DNA of 64,000 bases from Ehretia macrophylla (GCA_037974665.1 CM075780.1:4374501-4438500), one strand, 5' to 3'; counted from the first letter of the stretch, positions 22,437-34,937 are shown. A program made the numbers and translations. Notes: generated by a model not told the origin, from the sequence alone.

Positions 22437-23497
22437 TTTCTTCTAAGGTGTCACGTCCCAACCCGGCCTATAAAGGTTAGACTAGGGTGTGATCTAAACA
22501 TTCAAGTCCTGTCAAGTACTTAATCGTTCAAGGAGGTTTAGCACTTAACGTTTTACCCTAGACTCCAATATTTTTTCAAAAAACCGGCAGCATAACGGCT
22601 GTAATTGGGCTCTTTGGTTTGACCTAGTTCTCTAAACACCTCAAAATTTACCATCTCAATTCCATTTCCAACCAAGATTACTATTTTACCATCAATTGAA
22701 TTGCCTATTGGTTATTTCGACGTCCCGTTTGTTTTATAACCTAGCATGATATTATGTCTCGTTTGTTTGTTTGACCTCGTTTCAAAATATACCTGTTTAA
22801 GATTGGATAAATTCATTGACTTAGTTCTTAGCTAAAGCATCATGACCTAAGATAGATACTAGCGGTAATAAGAGCAAAACGATCATAGTAGTGTTATGTC
22901 TAGCATCAGTCTACTTAATATAAGTACAAACCAAAATTAGACCCCAAATTACAACGAGGGTCTTTTATATCACGACATCAAGCAACATAAAAGGAAATAG
23001 CTTTCAAGTAACACAATGATCACAAGCAGCCATAATCAAGCAAAGCAAACAAGACAGGTAATCACTCCAAGGGTTCATCATTAGGCACATTGTCCTCGGG
23101 TTCCTGTACCTGTTCTTCTTCACCTGAGATGATAAAAGAGGGTGGGTCCTTATGAACTCAGCAAGGGGGAATGAGAAATAAGTTTGAAACTCATTTTCCG
23201 GTTCAACTTATGAAAATCCATTTTTCAAACATGAATATAACAGAAATATAAGTACAGAACAGGAATACCGGTCTTTCCTCCCCGAGGTTCTCTAGGAACC
23301 AAGCGAGAGTACTTATACACATATTAAAAAGGATACAATGAGCTTTTGCTCTCAGATCAGTTCCAGGATCAGTTGTTGCGGTCGACTTCAAATCATTCCC
23401 CAAACACGCCAGGTGGGTGTACTCCGGATGTACCCCGAAATCCTACGACCCAACTCTCCGAGGAAGTCTAGCCCCCAAGCGAGAGAGGGAATGGGAC

Positions 23498-23559
23498 CAT
23501 GGTAGTCACAGGTACACCGGCAAGCCCGATGCCGCTCGGTGTGCGTGATCGCTACCATG
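23498..23559. repeat. strong hairpin in 5' LTR
   Basis: CATGGTAG ... CTACCATG with inner CACCGG and CGGTG blocks, matching the 3' LTR copy with a few changes in the loop and inner stem. Confidence 0.75.
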
Positions 23560-23990
23560 CCAATAGGAAAGGTTGCAACCTTGTATGCAATGCACATTCG
23601 TGACATGAAATATATCATAGTAGGAGGACAACAAAGTAGGTTGCCTCCGGACAGTCATAAGATTGCACATTGACAGATAAACAAGCAGGGCACGATAAGA
23701 CAGGAAATTTCACTTGAAAGGCATATAGAGTTATATGAAAATTAAACGGGCAGCCATGTAACACATGTAAAATAGGCCATATAACTCATTAAGAAGTCCA
23801 CATGATCAAGTGATAAGATTATTCAACATGCAATGATATCCTCATGGTTTCGGATGCAAGGAAAGCTTATTTGTCAACATGCAATGGTCAAAATCCCATT
23901 AAAAGTTATAAGACAATTACGGGCAGCCCACTAAGCATATAATTCCACAAAATATCCAAATGATCAACACTTAGCAAGACTACCTAGTCA

Positions 23991-24034
23991 TTAGGGTTTC
24001 CGTTTCATGCTTAATCGTGTGATTAAAACCCTAA
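23991..24034. repeat. telobox inverted repeat in 5' LTR
   Basis: TTAGGGTTTC and AAAACCCTAA at the matching place of the 5' LTR. Confidence 0.7.
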
Positions 24035-25039
24035 GCCCACTCAAGATCATTCTCAAGTCATGCATCATTTAATTCAACATCCTCAAGTGCTCAAAACAGT
24101 CCACATAACATCCCAACACCACATTTCCACACAATTAGTACCCCAAGAGAGGTTACAACAATTTTCCAAGCATGTAGCTAAATGAAACCTTTACTGCAAT
24201 AGGCTGTTTTCTCACAATCAATAGGATAATAAAACAATCTCCAAATTCAGTGAATAAGATGTCAAATTAAATCTTAAGAAGTTAACTAAAATCAGAAACA
24301 AACCTTGCATCAATTGGAGTTCAGAATCGTTAGTTATAGCCGAAACAGTGAGGTAGCAGAAAACTTTCCACATTTGGTCACATTTTAACGATTTTCTTTT
24401 TTGAGGACCTTAGAGTCAAAATTAGCTTCGGCCTATTTCTGGGAAAAATGTTCAAATCTGTCCAAACTAGTCACCTACAAATTTTCAAGCATTTTCAACA
24501 TCAGTTTCCTAGCTAAACTTACCTCGAACAGACTGGTCAGAGAGCTGTCAACAATTTCGACTTCACCTAGCATCAATTTCAAGCCAAGATCTTGCCATGC
24601 ATGGTTGTTTAAGCTTATGAACGACCATATAGCTCAAGTACAGAAGCAAATACACACATTTATGAGCATGAATGTGAATTTTTGAAGAGTTTTCAAAAGG
24701 TTTTAACCCTCGCCTTAGCAATCAACCAAAAGATGTTCAAAACCCTTGTTGAAGCTCAAATCTTCTCCTTTCCCTTGCTTAGCCGAAATCCCCACTAGTT
24801 TTTCTCTATTTTTCCTAGCTTAATGATCAATCTCTTAGCAAATGCATGAGGTTAAAACATGAAGAAAAGAAATGGATGTCAAGAAGCTCACCTAGGCCGA
24901 TTAGAAGTCTTCAAAGCACATGCATGAGAATTTTTGAACACTAGCTAGCTTGCTTCGACTTTCTTGATGGTTGCTTGACTTGATTAACTATGTTGTGAGG
25001 AAGAGAAGCTATGGAGGTAGTAATGTGCAGCTAGGGCCA

Positions 25040-25100
25040 AGAGAGAGAGAGAAATGAGAGGGAATTGAGAGAAAAGAAAGAGAAATGAAAGAGAAATGAA
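25040..25100. repeat. GA-rich tract in 5' LTR
   Basis: GAGAGAGAGAGA then AAATGAGAGG and two AAAGAGAAATGA-like words; the second is an extra copy compared with the 3' LTR. Confidence 0.8.
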
Positions 25101-25565
25101 TGTTTGAGCACTTGGTCAGCTATTGGCCTTGCAAAATTCTGATTTTTGTGTTGTCTTTGGTGTGTTGTTTGAATTGTTAGTGGAAAATGGTGATGTGGCC
25201 GAGATGGTGGCCTAGTGTTTAGCAAAGTGTGGCTTTGATGCAAGCAAAAGGTATGACAATGTGAAGACTTGTCTCAAGCATGCATGAATAAATTATGTTG
25301 CTCAAATTTTTTGTTCAAAAACATGGTATGGCCGGCCAAAGGGCTTGCAATTGCTGAAAATTCAGATTCTATTTAATGTATTTTAGATTATAATAAGGGT
25401 GAAATTTGAGGTGCATTGGTTTTGGGTGAGAATAAAGAATAAAGAATGTTTAGTGTTTGGTGCTATTTCGTCTTCTAGTGAGTTGAATTAGAATTATTAT
25501 ATTGATAGTGATTTTGTAGGATTGTTTAATAGTCTAGTGCTCCGTGTAAGATGCTTTCTTGATTA

Positions 25566-25788
25566 GCGTGAAGGCACGCTTTCCTAGGTCTATGGCACGC
25601 ACTACGAGGTAGGACACGAACTACGAGACGAACACACATTTTTTTCAAGTAAATGCACGCAACCCTAAATGAATGCACGTAATTCAATGTATGGCACATA
25701 AAATGAACACAATTCTTAAACCTAGGTCATGGCACGCAAATCTAGGTTAGGGCACACGAAGCTAGGTTTCGCACGCAAATCGAGGTCG
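25566..25788. repeat. degenerate minisatellite (5' LTR)
   Basis: Matches the 3' LTR version almost unit for unit. Confidence 0.75.
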
Positions 25789-25797
25789 GGCCTCACA

Positions 25798-25802
25798 GCC
25801 CG
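25798..25802. repeat. target-site duplication, right copy (GCCCG)
   Basis: Exact repeat of 10108-10112. With one copy removed the flanks join as GGGCCCGCAAACCGAGGG, the normal spacer sequence seen elsewhere in the array. Confidence 0.95.
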
Positions 25803-26239
25803 CAAACCGAGGGCGTAGGGTTTGTGACCAAGTCTCCGTCGCTCCGGTGCCCATAACTTTTGATCCGTAAGGAGTTACGCGGCGCACAACATACCGTTGC
25901 AAAGCTCTCTGAGAGCTCTAAGACGGGGGCAGCCAGCTTGCTCGTTGTGCCCTTTTTGGAGCCTAAAATCGAACGTTTTCATCAGTTTCAGGGCACTTTT
26001 CTTCTTTTGCTCTGTTTTTTCGTCCCGGATCATATGTTGTGAACTGTTAAAAGGACGACAACCTGACTCGCGGGACATCATAGGGCCCTACAACGTGTCG
26101 ATATAACATCTTGCGAGGATGCTCCGTTGTTGAAGCGGATAGGTTGTCGTTAAGCCCATTGGGCCTTTTGAATGTGCCATCTCTCTAGGTTGGGACTGTG
26201 AACCGTTAACACATATAGGAATTGTGCTCTCAACATGAT

Positions 26240-26359
26240 GGGTGCTATCATACCAGCACTAATGCACCGGATCCCATCAGAACTCTGAAGTTATGCGTGC
26301 TTGGGCGAGAGTAGTACTAGGATGGGTGACCCCCTGGGAAGTCCTCGTGTTGCACCCCC
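26240..26359 (+). rRNA. 5S rRNA: 5S rRNA gene, 5S-16
   Basis: First gene right of the retroelement. Full length, promoter ATATAGG. Differences G7T, C47T, A55T (A box). Confidence 0.95.
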
Positions 26360-26915
26360 TTTTCAATTTTTTTTGCCCTGGTTAGGATTGCCAAGATACT
26401 TTATCCACCAAATCTCTATTACTGAATCCCACGGAACATTGGGCAAGACAACTTCGCTTCACGTAGAAGCTGGGCCTACAAACCGAGGGCGTAGGGTTTG
26501 TGACCAGGTCTCCGTCGCTCCGGTGCCCATAACTTTTGATCCGTAAGGAGTTACGCGGTGCACAGCATACCGTTGCAAAGCTCTTTGAGAGCTCTACGAC
26601 GGGGGCAACCAGCTTGCTCGCTGTGCCCTTTTTGGACCCCAAAATCGAACGTTGTCATCAGTTTCAAGCTACTTTTCTTCATTTGCTCTGTTTTTTCGTC
26701 CCGGATCGTACGTCGTGAACTGTTAAAAGGACGACAACCGGACTCGCGGGACATAAGAGGTCCTTACAACGTGTTGATATCACGTCTTGCGAGGATGCTG
26801 CGTTGTTGTGGCGGATGGGTTATCGTTAAGCCCATTGGGCCTTTTGAATGGGCAATCTTTCTAGGCTGGGACTGTGAACCATTAAAACATATAGGAATTG
26901 CACCCTCAACATGAC

Positions 26916-27035
26916 GGGTGCGATCATACCAGCACTAATCCACCGGATCCCATCAGAACTCCGAAGTTAAGCGTGCTTGGGCGAGAATAGTAGTAGGATG
27001 GTGGACCCCGTGGGAAGTCCTCGTGTTGCACCCCC
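26916..27035 (+). rRNA. 5S rRNA: 5S rRNA gene, 5S-17
   Basis: Full length, promoter ATATAGG. Differences G25C, G72A, C78G, G87T, T88G, C95G; the C box is altered. Confidence 0.94.
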
Positions 27036-27592
27036 TTTTCAATTTTTTTTGCCCTGGTTAGGGTTGCCAAGATACTTTATCCACCAAATATCTATTACAG
27101 AATCCCACGGAACATTGGGCAAGACAACTTCGTTTCACGTAGAGGCTGGGCCCGCAAACCGAGGGCGTAGGGTTTGTGACCAGGTCTCCGTCGCTCCGGT
27201 GCCCATAACTTTTGATCCGTAAGGAGTTACGCGGCGCACAGCATACCGTTGCAAAGCTCTCTGAGAGCTCTACGATGGGGGCAGCCTGATTGCTCGCTGT
27301 GCCCATTTTTGGAGCCCAAAATCGAACGTTTTCATCAGTTTCAGGCCACTTTTCTTCTTTTGCTCTATTTGTCCGTCCCGGATCGTACGTCGTGAACTGT
27401 TAAAAGGACGACAACCTGACTTGCGGGAAATCAGATGGCCCTACAACGTGTCGCTATCACGTCTTGTAAGCATGCTGCGTTGTTGAAACAGATGGGTTGT
27501 CGTTAAGCCCATTGGGCCTTTTGAATGGGCCATCTCTCTAGGCTGGGACTGTGAACAGTTAACACATAAAGGAATTGTGTCCTCAACATGAC

Positions 27593-27712
27593 GGATGCGA
27601 TCATACCAGCACTAATGCACTGGATCCCATCAGAACTCCGAAGTTAAGCGTGCTTGGGCAAGAGTAGTACTAGGATGCGTGACTCCCTGGGAAGTCCTCG
27701 TGTTGCACCCCC
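27593..27712 (+). rRNA. 5S rRNA: 5S rRNA gene, 5S-18
   Basis: Full length, promoter ATAAAGG. Differences G3A, C29T, G68A, G86C, C92T. Confidence 0.95.
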
Positions 27713-28270
27713 TTTTCAATTTTTTTTTGCCCTGGTTAGGGTTACCAAGATACTTTATCCACCAAATATCTATTACTGAATCCCACGGAACATCGGGAAA
27801 GGCAACTTCGTTTCACGTAGAGGTTGGGCCCGCAAACCGAGGGCGTAGGGTTTGTGACCAGGTCTCCGTCGCTCTGGTGCCCATAACTTTTGATCCGTAA
27901 GGAGTTACGCGGTGCACAGCATACCGTTGGAAAGTTCTCTGAGAGCTCTACGACGGGGGAAGCCAGCATGCTAACAATGCCCCTTTTTGGAGCCCAAATT
28001 CAAACGATTTCATCAGTTTCAGGCCACTTTTCTTCTTTTGCTCTGTTTTTTCGTCCTGGATCGTACGTCGTGAACTGTTAAAAGGACAACAACCTAACTC
28101 GCAGGACATCAGAGGGCCCTACAATATGTCGATCACACGTCTTGCAAGCATGCTGCGTCGTTGAAGCGGATGGGTTGTCGTTAAGCCCAATGGGCCTTTT
28201 GAATAGGCCATCTCCCTAGGCTGGGACTGTGAACCGTTAACACATATAGGAATTGTGCCCACAACAGGAC

Positions 28271-28390
28271 GGGTGCGATCAAACCAGCACTAATGCTCCG
28301 GATCCCATCAGAACTCCAAAGTTAAGCGTGCTTGGGCGAGAGTAGTAATAGGATGGGTGACCCCCTGGGAAGTCCTCGTGTTGCACCCCT
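28271..28390 (+). rRNA. 5S rRNA: 5S rRNA gene, 5S-19
   Basis: Full length, promoter ATATAGG. Differences T12A, A27T, G48A, C78A, C120T. Confidence 0.95.
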
Positions 28391-28947
28391 TTTTCAATTT
28401 TTTTTGCCCTGTTTAGGGTTGACAAGATACTTTATCCACCAAATCTCTATTACAGAATCCCACGAAACATTGGGCAACACAACTTCGCTTCATGTAGAGG
28501 CTGGGCCCGCAAACCGAGGGCGTAGGGTTTGTGACCAGGTCTCCGTCGCTCCGGTGCCCATAACTTTTGATCCGTAAGGAGTTACGCGGCGCACAGCATA
28601 CCGTTGCAAAGCTCTCTGAGAGCTCTACGACGGGGGCATCTAGCTTGCTCGCTTTGCCCATTTTTGGAGCTCAAAATCAAACATTTTCATCAGTTTCAGG
28701 CCATTTTTCTTCTTTTTCTCTGTTTTTCCATCCCGGATCATTCGTTGTGAACTGTTCAAAGGACGACAACCTGACTCGCGGGACGTCAGAGGGCCCTACA
28801 ACGTGTCGATATAACGTCTTGCGAGGTTGCTGCGTTGTTGAAGCGGATGGGTTGTCGTTAAGCCCATTGGGCCTTTTGAATGGGCCATCTCTCTAGGTTA
28901 GGACTGTGAACCGTTAACACATATAGGAAATGTGACCTCAACATGAC

Positions 28948-29066
28948 GGGTGCGATCATACCAGCACTAATGCACTGGATCTGATCAGAACTCCGAAGTT
29001 AAGCGCGTTTGGGCGAGAGTAGTACTAGGATGGGTGACCCTTGGGAAGTCCTCGTGTTGCACCCCC
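28948..29066 (+). rRNA. 5S rRNA: 5S rRNA gene, 5S-20
   Basis: 119 bp: one base lost in the C-rich run at 91-96. Promoter ATATAGG. Differences C29T, C35T, C36G, T59C, C61T. Its downstream spacer matches that of 5S-37. Confidence 0.94.
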
Positions 29067-29623
29067 TTTTCAATTTCTTTTGCCCTGGTTAGGGTTGCCA
29101 AGATACTTTATCCACCAAATCTCTATTTCTGAATCCCACGGAACGTTGGGCAATACAACTTCGCTTCACATAGAGGCTGGGCCAGCAAACAGAGGGCGTA
29201 GGGTTTGTAACCAGGTCTCCGTCGCTCCGCTGCCCATAACTTTTGATCTGTAAGGAGTTACACTCCGCACAGCATACCGTTGTAATGCTCTCTGAGAGCT
29301 CTATGATGGGGGCAGCCAGCATGCTCGATGTGCCCGATTTTGGAGCCCAAAATTGAACGATTTCATCTGTTTCAGGCCACTTTTCTTCCTATGCTCTGTT
29401 TTTCCTTCCCGGATCATACCTTGTGAACTGTTCAAAGGATGACAACCTGACTCGCGGGGCGCCAGAGGGCCCTACAACGTGTCGATATAACGTCTTGCGA
29501 GGATGCTGCGTTGTTGAAGCGGATGGGTTGTCGTTAAGCCCATTGGGCCTTTTGAATGGGCCATCTCTCTAGGCTGGGACTGTGAACCGTTAACACATAT
29601 AGGAATTGTGCCCACAACAAGAC

Positions 29624-29742
29624 AGGTGCGACCATACCCGCACTAATGCAACTGATCCCATCAGAACTCCGAAGTTAAGTGTGCTTGGGTGGGAGTAGTA
29701 CTAGGAAGGGTGACCCCTGGGAAGTCGTCGTGTTGCACCCCC
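29624..29742 (+). rRNA. 5S rRNA: 5S rRNA gene, 5S-21 (diverged)
   Basis: 119 bp, promoter ATATAGG. Differences G1A, T9C, A16C, C28A, G30T, C57T, C67T, A69G, T84A, C104G and one lost C. Matches 5S-38 in its spacer. Confidence 0.92.
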
Positions 29743-30300
29743 TTTTCAATTATTTTTGCCCTGGTTAGGGTTGCGAAGATACTTTATCCATGAAATCTCT
29801 ATTACAGAATCACACAGAACATTGGGCAAGACAACTTCGCTTCACGTAGAGGCTGGGAACGCAAAACCGAGGGCATAGGGTTTGTGACCAGGTCTCTGTC
29901 GCTCCGGTACCCATAACTTTTGATCCGTAAGGAGTTACGCAGCGCACAGTATACCTTTGCAAAGCTCTCTGAGAGCTCTACGACGGAGGCAACCAGCTTG
30001 CTCGCTTTGCCCAATTTTGGCACCTAAAATCGAACGTTTTCAACAGTTTTAGGCCACTTTTCTTCTTTTGCTCTATTTTTCAGTCCTGGATCATACGTTG
30101 TGAACTGTTCAAAGGACGACAACTTGACACGCAGGATGTTAGAGGGTCCTACAACGTGTCGATATAACGTTTTACGAGGATGCTGCGTTGTTGAAGCAGA
30201 TGGGTTGTCATTAAGTGCATTGGGCCTTTTGAATGGGCCATCTCTCTAGGCTGGGACTGTGAACCGTTAACACATATAGAAATTGTGCCCACAACATGAC

Positions 30301-30420
30301 GGGTGCGATCATACCAGCACCAATGCACCGGATACCATCAGAACTCCGAAGTTAAGCGTGCTTGGGCGAGAGTAGTACTAGGATGGGTGACCGCCTGGGA
30401 AGTCCTCGTGTTGCACCCCC
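30301..30420 (+). rRNA. 5S rRNA: 5S rRNA gene, 5S-22
   Basis: Full length, promoter ATATAG. Differences T21C, C34A, C93G; T21C and C93G are shared only with 5S-39. Confidence 0.95.
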
Positions 30421-30978
30421 TTTTCAATTTTTTTTGCCCTGGTTAAGGTTGCCAAGATACTTTATCCACCAAATCTCTATTACTGAATCCCACGGAACAT
30501 TGGGCAAGACAACTTCGCTTCGCGTAGAGGCTGGGCCAGGTAAACCGAGGGCATAGGGTTTGTGACCAAGTCTCCGTCGCTCCGGTGCCCATAACTTTTG
30601 ATCCGTAACGAGTTACGCGGTGCACAGCATACCGTTGCAAAGCTCTCTAAGAGCTCTACGACGGGGGCAGCCTGATTGCTCGCTGTGCCCATTTTTGGAG
30701 CCCAAAATCGAACGTTTTCATCAGTTTCAGGCCACTTTTCTTCTTTTACTATGTTTTTCCGTCCCGGATCGTACGTCGTGAACTGTTAAAAGGACGACAA
30801 CCTGACTCGCGGGACATCAGAGGGCCCTACAACGTGTTGATATGATGTCTTGCGAGGATGCCGCATTTTTTAAGTGGATAGGTTGTCGTTAAGCCCATTG
30901 GGCCTTTTGAATTGGCCATCTCTCTAGGCTGGGATTGTGAACCGTTAACACATATAGGAATTGCGCCCTCAACATGAC

Positions 30979-31097
30979 GGGTGCGATCATACCAGCACTA
31001 ATGCACCGGATCCCATCAGAACTACGAAGTTAACGTGCTTGGGCGAGGGTAGTACTAGGATGGGTGACCCCCGGGGAAGTCCTCGTGTTGCACACCT
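30979..31097 (+). rRNA. 5S rRNA: 5S rRNA gene, 5S-23
   Basis: 119 bp with G56 lost from the A box. Promoter ATATAGG. Differences C46A, A71G, T96G, C117A, C120T. A D-type unit, like 5S-40 and 5S-43. Confidence 0.93.
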
Positions 31098-31655
31098 TTT
31101 TCAATTGTTTTTTGCCCTCGTTAGGGTTGCCAAGACACTTTATCCACCAAATGTCTATTACTGAATCCCACTGAACATTGGGTAAGACAACTTCGTTTCA
31201 CGTAGAGGCTGGGCCTGCAAATCGAGGGCGTAGGTTTTGTGACCACGTCTCCGTCGCTCCGGTGCCCATAACTTTTGATCCGTAAGGGGTTACGTGGCGC
31301 ACAGCATACCGTTGCAAAGCTCTCTGAGAGCTCTACGACAGGGGCAGCCAGCACGCTCGCTGTGCCCTTTTTTGGAACCCAAAATCGAACGTTTTCATCA
31401 GTTTCAGGCCACTTTTATTCTTTTGCTCTGTTTTTCTGTCCCGGATCGTAAGTCGTGAACTGTTAAAAGGACGACAACCTGACTCACGGGACATCAGAGG
31501 GGCCTACAACGTGTCGATATCACGTCTTGCAAGCATGCTGCGTTGTTGAAGTGGATGAGTTGTCGTTAAGCCCATTGGGCCTTTTAAATGGGCCATATCT
31601 CTAGGCTGCAACTGTGAACAATTAACACATAAAGGAATTGTGCCCTCAACATGAC

Positions 31656-31775
31656 GGGTGCGATCATATCAGTACTAATGCAGTGGATCCCATCAGAACT
31701 CCGAAGTTAAGCGTGCTTGGGCAAAAGTAGTACTAGGATGGGTGACCCCCTGGGAAGTCCTCGTGTTGCACCCCC
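31656..31775 (+). rRNA. 5S rRNA: 5S rRNA gene, 5S-24
   Basis: Full length, A type (promoter ATAAAGG, C14T). Also C18T, C28G, C29T, G68A, G70A. Confidence 0.95.
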
Positions 31776-32332
31776 TTTTCAAATTTTTTTTCCCTGGTTA
31801 GGGTTGCCAAGATACGTCATCCACCAAATCTCTATTACTGAATCCCACGGAACAATGGGCAAGACAACTTCGCTTCACGTAGAAGCTGGGCCCGCAAACC
31901 CTGGGCGTAGGGTTTGTGACCAGGTCTCCGTCGCACCGGTGCCCATAACTTTTGATCCGTAAGAAGTTACGATGCGCACAGCATACCGTTGCAAAGCTCT
32001 CTGAGAGCTCTACGATGGGGATAGCCAGGTTGCTCGCTGTGCCCCTCTTTGGATCCCAAAATCGAACGTTGTCATCTGTTTCAGGCCACTTTTCTTCTTT
32101 TGCCCTGTTTCTCCATCCCGGATCGTACGTCGTGAACTGTTAAAAGGATGACAACCTGACTCGCGGGACATCAGATGGCCCTACAACGTGTTGATATCAC
32201 GTCATGTGAGGATGCTGCGTTGTTTAAGCGGATGGGTTGTCGTTAAGCTCATTGGGCCTTTTGAATGGGCCATCTCTCTAGGCTGGGACTGTGAACCGTT
32301 AACACATATAGGAAATGTGCCCTCAACATGAC

Positions 32333-32452
32333 GGGTGCGATCATACCAGCACTAATGCAACGGATCCCATCAGAACTCCGAAGTTAAGCGTGCTTGGGCT
32401 AGATTAGTACTAGTATGGGTGACCCCCTGGGATGTCCTCGTGTTGCACCCCC
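32333..32452 (+). rRNA. 5S rRNA: 5S rRNA gene, 5S-25
   Basis: Full length, promoter ATATAGG but with an A-type downstream spacer. Differences C28A, G68T, G72T, G82T, A101T. Confidence 0.95.
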
Positions 32453-33009
32453 TTTTCAGTTTTTTTTTCCCTGGTTAGGGTTGCCAAGATACTTCATCCA
32501 CCAAATCTCTATTACTGAATCCCATGGAATAATGGGCAAGGCAACTTCGCTTCACGTAGAGGCTGGGCCCGCAAACCGTGGGCGTAGGGTTTGTGACCAG
32601 GTCTCCGTCGCACCATTGCCTAAAACTTTTGATCCGTAAGGGGTTACGCTGCGCACAACATGCCATTGCAAAGCTCTCTGAGAGCTCTACGACGGGGATA
32701 GCTAGGTTGCTCGCTGTGCCCCTTTTTGGATCCCAAAATTGAATGTTGTCATCAGTTTCAGGCCACTTTTCTTCTTTTGCCCTGTTTTTCCGTCCCGAAT
32801 CATACGTCGTGAACTGTTAAAAGGATGACAACCTGACTCGCGGGACATCAGAGGGCCCTACAACGTGTTGATATCACGTCTTGCGACGATGCTGCGTTGT
32901 TGAAGCAGATGGGTTGTCGTTAAGCCTATTGGGCCTTTTGAATGGGCCATCTCTCTAGGCTGGGACTGTGAACCGTTTAGACATATAAGAATTGTGCCCT
33001 CAACATGAC

Positions 33010-33129
33010 GGGTGCAATCATACCAGCACTAATGCACCAGATTCCATCAGAACTCTGAAGTTAAGCGTGCTTGGGTGAGAGTAGTACTAGGATAGGTGAC
33101 CCCTTGGGAAGTCCTCATGTTGCACCCCC
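33010..33129 (+). rRNA. 5S rRNA: 5S rRNA gene, 5S-26
   Basis: Full length; upstream reads ATATAAG. All eight differences are C-to-T or G-to-A: G7A, G30A, C34T, C47T, C67T, G85A, C95T, G108A. Confidence 0.95.
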
Positions 33130-33687
33130 TTTTCAATTTTTTTTGCCCTGGTTAGGGTTGCCAAGATACTTTATCCACCAAATCTCTATTATTGAATCCC
33201 ACGGAACATTGGGCAAGACAACATCGCTTCACGTAGAGGCTGGGCCCTATAAACCGAGGGCGTAGGGTTTGTGACCTGGTTTTCGTCGCTCCGGTGCACA
33301 TAACTTTTGATCCGTAAGGAGTTACGCGATGCACAGCATACCGTTGTAAAGCTCTCTGAGAGCTCTACGACGGAGGCAGCCAGCTTTCTGGTTTTACCCA
33401 TTTTTGGACACCAAAATCGAACGTTTTCATCAGTTTCAGGCCACTTTTCTTCTTTTGCTCTGTTTTTCCATCTCGGATCATACGTTGTGAACTGTTAAAA
33501 GGACGACAACCTGACTCGCGGGACGTTAGAGGGCCTTACAACGTGTCGATATAACGTCTTGCGAGGATGCTGCGTTGTTGAAGAGGATGGGTTGTCGTTA
33601 AGCCCATTGGGCCTTTTGAATGGGCCATCTCTCTAGGCTGGGATTGTGAACCGTTAACACATATAGGAATTGTGCCCTCAACATGAC

Positions 33688-33806
33688 GGGTGCGATCATA
33701 CCAGCACTAATGCACCGGATCCATCAGATCTCCGAAGTTAAGCGTGCTTGGGCGAGAGTAGTACTAGGATGGGTGACCCCCTGGGAAGTCCTCGTGTTGT
33801 ACCCAC
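33688..33806 (+). rRNA. 5S rRNA: 5S rRNA gene, 5S-27
   Basis: 119 bp with one C lost from 34-36. Promoter ATATAGG. Differences A43T, C114T, C119A. Confidence 0.94.
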
Positions 33807-34365
33807 TTTTCAATTTTTTTTTGCCCTGGTTAGGGTTGCCAAGATACTTTATCCACCAAATCTTTATTACTGAATCCCATGGAATATTGGGCAAAGCAAC
33901 TTCGCTTCACATAGAGGCTGGGCCCGATAAACCGAGTGCGTAGGGTTTGTGACCAGGTCTCTGTCGCACCGGTGCCCATAACTTTTGATCCGTAATGAGT
34001 TACGCGGCGCACAACATACCGTCGCAAAGCTCTCTAAGAGCTCTACGACGGGGGCAGCCAGCTTGCTGGCTTTGCCTATTTTTGGAGCCCAAAATTGAAC
34101 ATTTTCATCAGTTTCAGGCAACTTTTCTGGTTTTGCTCTGTTTTTCCGTCCCGGATCATACGTTGTGAACTATTAAAAGGACAACAACCTGACTCGCTGG
34201 ACGTCAGAGGGCCCTACAATGTGTCGATATAAAATATTGTGAGGATGCTGCATTGTTGAAGCGGATGGATTGTCGTTAAGCCCATTGGGCCTTTTAAATG
34301 GGCCATCTCTCTAGGTTGGGACTGTGAACCGTTAACACATATAGGAATTGTGCCCTCAACATCAC

Positions 34366-34485
34366 ATGTGCGATCATACCAGCACTAATGCACCGAATCC
34401 CATCAGAACTCCGAAGTTATTCATGCTTGGGCGAGGGTAGTACTAGGATGGGTGACCCTCGGGGAAGTCCTCGTGTTGCACCCCA
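34366..34485 (+). rRNA. 5S rRNA: 5S rRNA gene, 5S-28 (A box damaged)
   Basis: Full length, promoter ATATAGG. Differences G1A, G2T, G31A, A55T, G56T, G58A, A71G, C94T, T96G, C120A. Three changes in the A box make TFIIIA-dependent activity doubtful. Confidence 0.92.
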
Positions 34486-34937
34486 TTTTCAATTTTTTTT
34501 GCCCTGGTTAAGGTTGCTAAGATACTTTATCCACCAAATGTCTATTACTGAATCCCACTGAACATTGGGCAAGACAACTTCATTTCACGTAGAGGCTGGG
34601 CCTGCAAACCGAGAGCGTAGGGTTTGTGACCACGTCTCCGTCGCTCCGGTGCCCATAACTTTTGATCCGTAAGGAGTTACGCGGCGCACTGCATACCGTT
34701 GAAAAGCTCTCTGAGAGCTTTATGACGGGGGCAGCCAACATGCTCGCTGTGCCTGTTTTTGGAGCCCAAAATCGAATGTTTTTATCAGTTTCGGGCCACT
34801 TTTCTTCCTTTTCTCTATTTTTTCGTCCCGGATCGTACGTCGTGAACTGTTAAAAGGACAACAACCTGACTCGCGGACATCAGAGTGCCCTACAATGTGT
34901 CGATATCACGTCTTGAAAGCATGCTGCGTTGTTGAAG

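Larger units (their letters stand above)
10113..25797 (-). mobile_element. Ty3/gypsy LTR retrotransposon, Tekay/Del-like, degraded, with nested solo LTR
   Basis: A 15,685-bp insertion read on the - strand: 5' LTR 22449-25797, primer site, gag, protease, reverse transcriptase, RNase H, integrase with a chromodomain, polypurine tract, and 3' LTR 10113-13579. The order protease-RT-RNase H-integrase is that of Ty3/gypsy. The C-terminal chromodomain marks a chromovirus, and the very long LTRs fit Tekay/Del best; the clade name is inference. A 4.07-kb solo LTR at 14819-18887 splits the integrase region, so the element itself is about 11.6 kb. Ten in-frame stops and two frameshifts were found, so it cannot act on its own. 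The perfect target duplication shows an intact original insertion. Confidence 0.95.
22449..25797 (-). repeat. 5' LTR of the retrotransposon
   Basis: Length 3349 bp, + strand ends TGTCACGTCC and GGCCTCACA. It is close to the 3' LTR but lacks about 215 bp around 24360, where flanking CCA/CATTTGGTCACA words meet. It must contain the element's promoter, but I could not place a transcription start. The two LTRs were identical at insertion, so their differences date the event. Confidence 0.93.
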
